From contig CAUYUJ010005736.1 of NCBI GenBank assembly GCA_963575745.1, forward strand, positions 62,001 through 126,000: a stretch of 64,000 nt of DNA. The letters are read 5' to 3'. Of this stretch, positions 44,889-53,460 are shown piece by piece. A model generated the notes under the pieces. That model was not told where the DNA came from. It saw only the letters and a program-made list of their open reading frames with translations, and did not search any database. The position numbers and the translations under genes are program-made. Source of the DNA: Prorocentrum cordatum (lineage: Eukaryota > Sar > Dinophyceae > Prorocentrales > Prorocentraceae). Positions within the stretch are counted from its first letter, which is position 1. Every line of letters begins with the position of its first letter.

Positions 44889-44904
44889 CGCACCCATCTA
44901 AGTA
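44889..44904 (-). repeat. Right terminal inverted repeat of the TIR element
   Basis: CGCACCCATCTAAGTA on the plus strand, the exact reverse complement of 29681-29696. The interrupted YR element reading ends at TAG 44898-44900, which lies within the repeat. Confidence 0.9.
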
Positions 44905-45835
44905 GGTCCACCGAGCCTGAGGTCGTCGGGGCTGAGGTCGGCGGCGTCCACAAGGTTGATCGCCGCGAGTGCCTCTCCTGAGGCCAGCGCGGTCTTGGGG
45001 GGGAGGCGCTGCAGCTGGTTGGCCTGCCGGGCATCCAGCGCCATTCTCTGGCCACCGTTCTTCTGACGAGCGAAAAAGGCTGAGATGCACGACTTCCGAC
45101 GGGCCCGAGCTCCAACGAGCCCTCGGAGAGCCAGCGCACGAAGAAATGCCACGAGCGCCAGGCGCGTGCCGCGCCGGCGCGGGTCGAGCTGCGGGTCCCA
45201 GTACGGCTGCGCCAGCGGCTCGTCCTCTGGCAGCTCGGCGAGCGGGCGGGCGACGGTCGCGTCGAAATTGTCCAGCGCGTCCGTGACGCTCTGGGGGGCC
45301 ACGCCGTCGAGCGGCGCGGAGAAATGTTCCTTGCGCGGGATGTTGTGGCGGCTCGAGTCAAAATCGACCACAGTCGTGGAAGCGTCGAGGCCGCCGTAGA
45401 CGCCCCTGGTCTTGAGGAGCTCCTGGAGGGCTCCAGCGCCCGCGATCCGACGGCGGATGCGCCTGAGCGCCGACTCTTGAGCGATGTCGGCGCCCCCTGT
45501 CCTCTGAGGGGGCCGAAGCGCGACCTCCCTCCCAGCGCAGGCAGCGGCCGTCCCATTGAGGGTCGTGATCGTCTCGATGGCACGGGCCGAGCGACGATCA
45601 GCGGCGGCAGCACGCTGCGCCTTATACCGAGGCAAAGCGGTACGTTCCCCTCGCGGCGGATGCGAGTAGAAGGCCTCCGTGACCAGGAGCGGGAACAAGG
45701 GTGGGGGCCCCCGCGAGGAGGAACCCTCGACGGGGAGGCAGCCGCGGTCCAGGGAGGTGGCCATGGCGTCGCGGTGTGCCGACGGCCGCAGCAGGCGGCG
45801 CCGCGGCCGCGGGGGGCGCTGGGGACCCCGGCTTG
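44898..45835 (-). pseudogene. YR element: N-terminal half of reverse transcriptase
   Basis: The open frame comes in from ORF1. Its last part reads VGARARRKSCISAFFARQKN, GQRMALDARQANQLQRLPP and DLSPDDLRLGG, which match the fingers region of DIRS-order RT (F-x-x-K/R-K...R-x-x-x-D-x-R-x-x-N). It ends in a stop supplied by the terminal repeat of the inserted element. Upstream, LFPLLVTEAFYSHPPRGERT and GVYGGLDASTTVVDFDSSRH belong to the pre-RT linker. The missing palm begins at 29680. Confidence 0.75.
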
Positions 45836-47560
45836 CTATCCACCGCCAGCCGGCCCAGCCCCGGCCTTGCCTTTCGGCTTGGCCTTGGGGCGAGGGGGCC
45901 TGGCTTCGTCCCTCTGCTCGTTGCGGTACTTCTTGTCCTCGTGGTCGGCCTCCCCCCGGTACATCCTCTCCTGCTTGAGGACCGTGCCCCTCGCCTTCTG
46001 CTGGTCCGCGACCCACGCGTCGAACTTGGTCGTGACGGCGCCCCCCGAGTCGTCGAGGCGGCTCGAGACCATCAGCTCTAAGCCCTCGAAGGAAGGGTGG
46101 CGAGGGCAGCGCTTGACCGCCCTCTGGATCTGGAGGGCCCGCCGACTCAGGAGCTCGAACGAGGCGAGGTTCGAGACATCCAGCGCGTCGAAGACCAGCG
46201 CATGATGCAGAACCTCCACGATGTTCTTCAGCTCCTGGGCCACGGCGCTGCCGCGCGAGACCCCAGATTGGGCCACCCAGAAGCCCCAGTACAAAGAGAG
46301 CGAGTGCCCAGACGAGACCACCGCGGCCAGGAACTCTACGAGGGCCCTGGGCCCCTCGAAGGGCCAGTCCTCCACGCCCACGCTCTTCAGGAGGGCCGCC
46401 AGCTGCGCCAACGAGACGGTCTGCGCGGGCGCGCCCGTCTGCGGCAGCACGCGGCGGCCCCTGCCAGGCCCGGCCCTCTTCTCCGCCTTCCAGTCCGGTT
46501 CGTCGCTGAGCTGCGCGTTCTCGGCGGTGACCCAGCCCTCGGCGTCGGGCAGCATCGCGAGGGCCACCGCGTCGCGGCTGATGAACCGCTCCGCCGAGGT
46601 GATCAGCTCCAGGCTCACCTCCTCCCCAAAGTGGTCGCTCGCTGGGTCGGAGACGATCCGCCTCGGGACGTCGACCCCAGGCTGCGCAGCGGGGGGGGGG
46701 GAGCCCAGCACCTTCGCGAATTTGCGCCCGTCGCGGCGCAGGTTGGCCAGGTCGGCGTCCGAGAGAGCTCCGAACGCGTAGACCTGGCCCCGAACCCTCG
46801 GCGGGAACACGGCCGCCCGTGGCAGGGCGACCACCAGGTACTCGTCTAGCTTCAGAAGGTAGATCTCGGCGTCGGGAGTCGCGGCCACCCAGTGGCCTGG
46901 CGTGGGCGAGGGGACCAGTAGCACTCGGTGGTGCCATCGGAAGTTCGGGTCGTCGTCGAAGGCGATGCACACCTGACTCTCCGCGATGTCCAGGGTCTCG
47001 GGCTGTGCCCGAGCCATCAGCCACGGACGGCCCTGGGCCAGGTCGCGGAGCCTGCCCCGCCGTCGCCTGCCGGGCGCGCTGGCGCCCGGGCGGTAAACCC
47101 GTGCAGCGGGGCCGCGACGGGCGCGCAGACAGCCAGCGCCGCCACGGCGCACAGCGCGCCCAGGACCCAGCCGAGGCCCTGCCACGTGACCCAGTCCAGC
47201 GAGGCCGGAGCGGGGGCTGGGCAGGAAAGCTCGGGGCACGGCCGAGGGTCAGGCACCGCCGGGCACGCCACCGCAGGCGCCGCCGGGCAGCTGCCGCAGG
47301 TGACGTTGACCGACCCGCAGGGCGGGCAGGCCGGGCAGGCTGGGCAGCGGCTGGCCCAGACCGAAACCAGCGCCGAGCCCCGCTCCCCGAGGGCCGCGAG
47401 GGGGAGAGGCATCCAGCGCGGCGCCGGCCCATGCAAGCCTTGAAACCAGAATGGCCGCGAGAGGGGAGAAAGCAGCAGCAGGAGAGCAGAGCAGGAGAGG
47501 AGACGGACAGTGGGGAACCCCTCTCGCTTGGCCGCTCGACGCGAAGGAAAACTGCATCCA
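45836..47560 (-). pseudogene. YR element ORF1 (gag-like) with N-terminal membrane segment
   Basis: The first part (frame from 47571) starts inside the A1 repeat and holds a Cys/Pro-rich stretch (CPACPACPPCGSVNVTCGSC) and a hydrophobic span (LGWVLGALCAVAALAVCAPV, about 47190-47130). After a frameshift near 47060 the main 400 residues follow: PNFRWHHRVLLVPSPTPGHW, SGHSLSLYWGFWVAQSGVSR and ALDVSNLASFELLSRRALQI, with a basic, Gly-rich C-terminus (KPKGKAGAGPAGGG) at 45836. I recall the W-G-F-W...N-L-A-S pattern from dinoflagellate YR retroelement ORF1s. It is probably the RNA-packaging protein; the membrane segment is unexplained. Confidence 0.65.
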
Positions 47561-47570
47561 AATATAATCA
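47436..47570 (-). repeat. YR element terminal repeat A1
   Basis: About 135 bp matching A2 (25479-25613). The shared sequence stops at ATAATCA (47570), which sets the 5' boundary of the element. LINE-2 sequence resumes at 47571. Confidence 0.85.
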
Positions 47571-49500
47571 ACTACCACTCGCTAGGTATTCAACTACTTA
47601 CAGAATGGACCAAGCACCGCACGGAAAAGGCGTTTGAGACGCCATGACGGATGGGAGCTGGGTCTACGAAGCGGCTACTACTAAGGTCACGACCTGTAGT
47701 AAAACACTCCAACGACACACCAGCCTCAGACACGACTGAGGCAGCCGACACCTGGCTAAGGCACTTTGGCAAGGATAAGCTTACTGCACTTGTTCCGATC
47801 GCGCATGTCCCAGCAGCTCATGGTCTGCTCCCGCCTGTGCCAGAAGCTGAGGTCAACGGAGTGGCCCCAGAACAAGTTTTTCTGCCAACAATCCCTCAGT
47901 TTCAGACAGCCTGCAAGCGGTCTCGCGCCTCAGCGATCGGCCTGGATGTCATATCGGGTAGGCTGTTGGCTAAGCTCAGCGCCGATTTAGGTCGCATCTA
48001 CTTTCCAATCGTCACTAAAGCCGTACTGCGGAATGGAAGGGGGGGATGCTACGGGAACATCTGGAAACGAGGAGATGTCCCATCATGGCCCAACAACTCC
48101 AGATCGGTTTTGATACCCGCACATATTGGAAAGAAGTTTCGCACGCTACTACGTGCACTCCTAACGGAAGTATTACCGGAGCAAGCTGGAGAGTCGCAGT
48201 TTGGAGGAAATGCAGGCAGAGGAGTCGACCTGGCAGGCTTGGCCCTCAGATCGCTCTCCAATCTTGCCCAAGTCCTGAATGTTTCAATCATGTTTTGCTG
48301 GTGGACGTTGTGCAAGCAGTTTACACATCTCTACGTCAACTTGTCATGACTACGTGCAAACAGTGGAAGATGTTGCCGGGCGACTTAAGCTCGCAGATCT
48401 GACGCCAGCTGCAGTGCACCGCCTCATGGAGCGTCTCAGGGAAGGACCCACGGCTCTCGACAAGCCCCAATGGGCCAACATCTGGCGGCCCTCACGGCCT
48501 CGTCTCACCACGGTTCCTGGTTCACTTACCCGGGATCTACTCTGGTGGCGTTTCCTATGATGGGGACGGCTCCGGAACAACAAATGGGGGGCGTGGTTTT
48601 CAATTTCATCATGGCGGAATGTCAGCCTGGCTAAACAACCGCTCACTTCCCTACACATACCTACGTGTATACCGACACTAGAAGGTGCGTCACTCACTCA
48701 GTGCTGGACATATGTTTTTTTTGACGGCGGAGCCTTTGCAGTACTAGGCCCGCTCGTGCACCTCCTTGCCATTGCGTCAGATGTTGCAGGCGTGATTGCG
48801 TCAAGCTTCCTGGAGCGAGGGCTCCAACTCAACTTCAAGCAAGGCAAATCGGAGCTGCTCTTCCAGTTTTTCGGTGCCCACTCCGAGCTCGCCAAAATCG
48901 CGCTCTGGAGGACACAACAGGGCAAGTTCAGGTTTAAAACAAACATCGCGGGGGAGTTCACTATTTGTGCAGTCCGACAATAGCCTCTCGTCGGGACCGT
49001 CCTGGACGAAAAGGCGCCACGAAACATGAAGTTGCCCACAGGATTGCAGAGGTCCCCCAGTCCCCCAAGTACTAAGGAGACGAGTCTTCCCGTCACTAAG
49101 CAGGGACCCTTCAGCCAGGAAGGCTTCCAAGCTACTCAGCGACCAGGAAAGCGAGGACAATGGTGAGCTGCATTAAAGAGACAACAAGATGCGATTTGTC
49201 GACGCTCGGATCACGTCTTCACTACACTTCAACACAATCACTTGAATCCATCCGGAAAAAAGCTTTGAAGACACTGCGCAATAACATCATACAAATATAC
49301 AGAGCGGCAGCAGGTCTTCACAGGCATGATGGACAGGAAGTTCCTGGCCGGGAGGTACTCGTGGCAGTCATGCGGCGAACTGGAAATACAACTACGCATA
49401 CACAGGCTACGGTTATTAGGCAGAGTTCTCCATCATGGATCAGCCCATGCATAACGCACCTCCGTCGCGCACCATGCCAAGAAACTCACGTGGATTCACC
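47571..49500 (+). pseudogene. LINE-2 reverse transcriptase
   Basis: The first frame (47651-48349) holds QFQTACKRSRASAIGLDVIS, YGNIWKRGDVPSWPNNSRSV, and QFGGNAGRGVDLAGLALR, all in RT order. A frameshift near 48290 leads to HVLLVDVVQAVYTSLRQL, motif A with its Asp kept. Motif C lies in a third frame at about 48705-48740 and reads FFDGGAFAV, where D-D is expected, so the second catalytic Asp is lost. ASSFLERGLQLNFKQGKSEL (about 48800-48855) is the region after motif C. 49160-49500 is degraded thumb/connection sequence. At least four frame changes are needed. Confidence 0.7.
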
Positions 49501-49514
49501 ACCTACCTGATGAC

Positions 49515-51735
49515 TTGCAGTGGCTAGGCTCGGTACACAACACATATCGTGATCTACCCAGCCCATACCAAGATCTGGCACCATGGGAAAGACGTATCCG
49601 AGCCTCCCTCACAGCATGGAGACAAACTTTGAAGACAGCGCAACACGGAGCGACATGGGCGCAGGCAAAGGCGACACTCGCTGGCAATGCCGAGCGAGAT
49701 TTCCTTCAGATTACGCAGTCCAGTGGTTTCCTCTCCCAGTCATGCATCCAGATCACCCCCTCAGAGGTGAAGAGAGAGGGACGCACCAATTACCTACGTA
49801 TGTTCGTGGTGCTCGACGATACTCCGCAAAGCAGGAGCACTCAAGCAGCATGTTATACGTATGCATTATACCATGGTCTCACAGGTGGAGTATCACATGG
49901 GGGACACAGCGGTGTGCAGAGCGTGCGCAACAGAATTTGCATCCAGGCGACAGCTCAGGGACCATCTAACATACGAGTCAGCAAGATGCTGCCTCTCTCA
50001 CCTCATGCACGGACTGCAGCTTTCTGCCGCAGCAGCGGAGGAGGCAGCGGAGAGAAACCGACAGCACGGCCAGGACAAGCGAAACACTAATTTAGGACCG
50101 TGGAGAGCGGCGCACCCAGCTTTCCCAACACAATGTGCCGACGGCATGCTGTGGGAATCAGTCGGGGCATTTTCACATTTGGAGGAAAACGCTGCCAGAG
50201 AAGATTTGAGAGATTCCAGCTACGAGCTTACCCCTGAAGCGCTTCTGACCATGACCGACGTCTGGTACGAACGACCTGGACCACGGCCCTTGGAGGCCAT
50301 CGACCCCGCTCAGGAAAGATACTACCTCTTCCGACCACAGGGCTGTCAGGAACCAGCTACACTGCAAGTGCCATGGAGGATACAACGCTCTGAGGTAGAT
50401 ATAGTACATATGTACTGTGGGCGAAGAAGAACTGGTGACATACAGCACCACATCGACAGCCTGAGCATGAGCACGCGCGTCACATGCACAGTACTCTCCA
50501 TCGGCATAACGGTCGACACTATAAGATGCGACATCACGAGGCACGTCACCTTCAAGATTAGGGCCGAACACATCAGAGCACGAAGAGTCTGGGTCACAGG
50601 AGTGGGTCGCCCTTGTGAGACCTGGAGTGCCGCTCGTTGGAATGGCGGGGGCCCCCCCCCGCTCAGGACACCCACACAAGCACACACACACACACACTAC
50701 TGGGGAGTGCCATGGAGCACCACAAGCAGGCGATCTAGCTCGAGATAGGGAATAAGCTCCTCCACTCTCTCATCTTCCTCTCGGCAGAGCATGTCAGAGC
50801 AGGCACGTGCGCATGGCTGGAGCATCCTCAGCCTGCAGTGTGAAAAACGCAGGCTGTTTCCAGTTTCGCATGGCTCCCGCTCAGAGCATTCGTGTGTTGC
50901 CCGGTTGCCAGTACCATCGATTTCGACCAGTGTACGCTGCAGGACGCACCACCTGAGACGATAGGAAGAGCCCACACCAGTATTCTCGATCTGAGGCTCC
51001 CCAAGATGTTCCAGTATCTCACGGCCGTTAACGGGGGGACATGTTGTCACGACAGAGGAATACACACCACACTGCTAGGCAAGAGCGAGGATAACCGAAT
51101 TTGCAGAACCACCTCCCAAAAGACGCACCCCGACATAATGTGTGCCGCCATAGCACGGGCTATGCATGATGCAGTTCAGAGTGCATGGCCATCGGAGGAG
51201 GAAGAAGATATACCACCTCCTCCCCCCCACCTCAGATGTGGCCCCTGAGGAAGGGGAGGATACGATTGTTGCAGGGCGTTCTGACTTCAGGGTCGAGTTA
51301 ACAGTGGAGTTCTGGGAAGCACCAGATTTTGCGCTGCACACCGCGACTTCCAGGAAACGAGGTGATCCTGAAGTGTACAGATGGATTCCTCCCCCGCCCT
51401 TGCCTCCTGTTGGCTCCCACCCCTCCCCGGCCGAGGAATCCGGCCACCCACCGCCGCAGGAATGCACCCAGGCGGAAGCTGCAGCGGCAGCAGCAGGCAG
51501 TCGCCCCATCTCTGTGCCCAACGGGGCCGGAGACCCGTCTTTCTTCTGTGAGGACGAGGTTCCCTCTTCTACTTTCCCCGCCTCGCCTCTTTCGGCCCCT
51601 CCCCCTCCCCCGCCCCCTGCCCCCGTCCTCATAGTTGACCATTTAGTCAGGATCGCAGCCAACCGAGCTGCTGCCAGAGAACGACGCCACAGGCGTGTCG
51701 CCCCATCGTCAGGTCAGCTGTCTTTCAAGTCTTAA
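49515..51735 (+). pseudogene. LINE-2 C-terminal region: zinc finger and methyltransferase-like domain
   Basis: 49515-49700 reads QWLGSVHNTYRDLPSPYQDL and WRQTLKTAQHGATWAQAKAT (helical). From 49861, CRACATEFASRRQLRDHLTY is a C2H-type zinc finger. A domain follows with VDIVHMYCGRRRTGDIQ (about 50393-50443), VGRPCETWSAAR (50600-50638), then after a shift GTCAWLEHPQP (about 50805-50835, with a stop shortly after), STIDFDQCTLQ (about 50918-50950) and ICAA-type helices to 51200. The order G-x-P-C-E-x-W-S, L-E-H-P, F-D-Q-C parallels motifs IV, VI and the D-x-C segment in the YR element and copia-B. A proline-rich tail ends at 51735. Enzyme activity is not claimed. Confidence 0.6.
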
Positions 51736-52139
51736 CTCTGTGAATTGCCATGGGCCCTCTCTTTCTGTACAGGTCCCGGGGATCTTCTCAATAGAGTTTT
51801 CTAGAGTCTTCACGACACTGCCATCGTCCGCCGCCGCCGCCTCCCTCCTCCTCCACCTCCTTCTTCCCACCGTCGTGCGAGTCGGCGCTGCACCGCACGT
51901 GCGCATCTCAGCGTGCGACACAGAATGGAATATTGAAACAGCCCACTTGGTTCTCGGATAGCCGATTCTGCGGGAGCCTCCTGGACGCGGATGGGAGGAG
52001 TTATGATGATTCGGGAGGACCCGGGAGGACTCGTAGACTCCAGCGGCGTTCGTTTTTCCATAACAGCCCGTTTCCAAATCCTGTGGAAAACAACTGTTTC
52101 CTGTGGAATAAACAAGCGCTCCATTTTGTCATAAAGATT
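51736..52139 (+). other. LINE-2 3' untranslated region
   Basis: No open frame of note. It lies between the LINE-2 stop and the right inverted repeat, with short GCC-rich and CCT-rich stretches at 51815-51880. Confidence 0.5.
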
Positions 52140-52580
52140 CCTTCTCACATTCTATCATGCTGCACACGGTTGTGGTGCACACAACAGCCGTGGTGTACTC
52201 AGGCGCTGAGGTGCACGCAGGCATTGTGGTGTACACAAGTGCTGTGCTGCAAATGGTTGATACGGTGAATACTTTCGCCGTGGTGTACACAAGCGCTGTG
52301 GTACACGCAGGCACTGTGGCACACACTGGCGCTGTGTTGCACGCGGCTGCTGTGGTGCACACAGGCGCTGTGGTGTACATAGGCGCAATGATGCACGTAG
52401 GCACTGTGGTGTACACAGGTGCCGTGGTGCAGATCGCTACCTACATGCTGTTGCTACGCGTCCTCGGTCATTCTTAGGCATTCGCAGACGCCGCCAGCGC
52501 GAAGCGTGACGTGTTCGATCCCCTGTCCCCCCCACCCAAATGACGGCCGCCATCGGCCCGGAAAAAAAAAAAACAGGCTC
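52140..52580 (-). repeat. Right copy of the inverted ~0.5-kb repeat with 18-bp units
   Basis: Units such as GTGGTGTACACAGGCGCTGT repeat with an 18-bp period from about 52170 to 52430. The outer part (52430-52580) is the reverse complement of 11427-11575, with the same landmark words in order. A poly-A run (52562-52573) lies at the outer edge, where the left copy has an imperfect AT-rich stretch. Confidence 0.7.
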
Positions 52581-52939
52581 AGGTCTTCTTTGACAGGGAT
52601 GACATGGGGAAACGGTACCAGCCTGCCTAAGATGTTACGGTTCCATATGGGAAAACGAGCGTTGAGGCAGAAACACATGTAAATTGCAACGTTCCAAGGG
52701 GAACTGAGAGGACCACGGTCGGGAGGGGGGTTGGATCCTGTGATCCTCTTGACAAGGGAAATCGACGTGGTGCAACAAAAAGGGATGCGTGAGCCATGTG
52801 CCATGTGCTACGTGCTGCAAGCTTTGTGGTGCAGCCACCTGCGGCGCAAGCTGTGGGCTGCAAGCCATGTGGGGCAAGATGGGTGGTGCAAGCAACGTGG
52901 TGAACGACTATCTGGCGCAACGTTCGTGGTGCAGTCTAC

Positions 52940-53460
52940 GTGGGTGCACGAGGGGCCCAAGAGGCGGCCACGGGCGGGCACCGGGGGAAACCTCGGCATT
53001 CCCCCAAGGCGCACGCGGCGCCCACGAGGGGCACCGTGGCCTCCTCCTCCTCCTCCTCCTCCTCCTCCTCCTCCTCCTCCTCCTCCTATGTGGCGCCTGC
53101 ACTGGCCAGCGGAGCGCTCTCTCTCTCTCTCTATACTCGTGGTTCGCGGCTCATCGCCCGCCCCGTCCGACCCCATCGGCGCGGAGGCGCCCGCAGGCGG
53201 TAGCTGGCCACGAAGGCGCTCACCAGCCGAGCGCCAGCCGAAACCTCGGCATACTTCCCCCCGCGCACGGGGTGCCCACGAAGCGCCCGCGGGCGGGCAC
53301 CGGGCGAAGCCTCGGCTTGACCCACCAAGCGCGGGGCGTCAACGAGGCGCCCACGGGCGGGCGCCAGGCGGCACCTCCACGTGCCCCACCAGCGCGTGGC
53401 GCCCTCGAGGCGCCCGTGGGCGCCCGGCACCCGGCGACCAGCCGAAGCCCTGGCATGCCC
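52940..53460 (+). repeat. GC-rich minisatellite with embedded TCC microsatellite
   Basis: Imperfect units of about 60-65 bp are built on GGCGCCCACGGGCGGGCACC followed by GAAACCTCGGCAT-like sequence. Two copies lie near 52955-53030 and at least three near 53235-53450. A pure TCC run (53041-53088) and a CT run (53118-53132) lie between them. Confidence 0.7.

Larger units (their letters stand above)
29681..44904 (-). mobile_element. 15.2-kb TIR element with transposase-like gene and cargo, inserted in the YR element RT
   Basis: The segment starts TACTTAGATGGGTGCG (29681-29696) and ends with its exact reverse complement (44889-44904). It splits one RT gene: the 5' half stops at GGP (44905) and the 3' half begins QDGFYQF (29680), both on the minus strand in the right order. 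Termini are AT-rich (about 200-340 bp each), unlike everything around them, and both carry a CACTATAGGATC word in inverted orientation (about 29730 and about 44752). A 2-bp TA or 3-bp GTA target duplication is possible but cannot be separated from the palindromic repeat end. Five minus-strand genes lie inside: 42020-43744, 40086-41269, 38347-39031, 33614-35653 and 30915-32956. Only the last resembles a transposase. Superfamily is unassigned. Confidence 0.8.
25271..47570 (-). mobile_element. YR element: tyrosine-recombinase retrotransposon (Ngaro/PAT-like), split by a TIR element
   Basis: On the minus strand it reads A1 repeat, ORF1, RT, [15.2-kb insertion], rest of RT, RNase H, methyltransferase-like domain, tyrosine recombinase, B1, A2, B2. 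Split direct repeats of this form (A1 at one end, B1-A2-B2 at the other), use of a tyrosine recombinase in place of an integrase, and lack of a target duplication are known properties of the Ngaro and PAT groups of the DIRS order. Without the insertion it would be about 7.1 kb. Frameshifts and a stop in the recombinase show it is inactive in this form. Confidence 0.85.
11427..52580 (+). mobile_element. LINE-2: non-LTR retrotransposon, split by two later insertions
   Basis: Plus-strand fragments at 12258-15107, 24184-25270 and 47571-51735 follow the order of a single element: ORF1, RNase H, endonuclease (N part), [copia-B], endonuclease (C part) and linker, [YR element], RT, zinc finger, methyltransferase-like domain, tail. 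Without the insertions it would be about 9.8 kb. The outer limits are set by the inverted 18-bp-unit repeats; whether these belong to the element is inference. The copia insertion point is exact because it is flanked by a 5-bp target duplication. All domains contain stops or frameshifts, so the element is dead. Confidence 0.75.

Noticed and set aside
29681-44904. A giant intron in the YR element RT
   Set aside because: Ends are inverted repeats, the interior has its own genes including a transposase-like one, and the simplest joins do not restore the frame. An intron made by such an element cannot be fully excluded.
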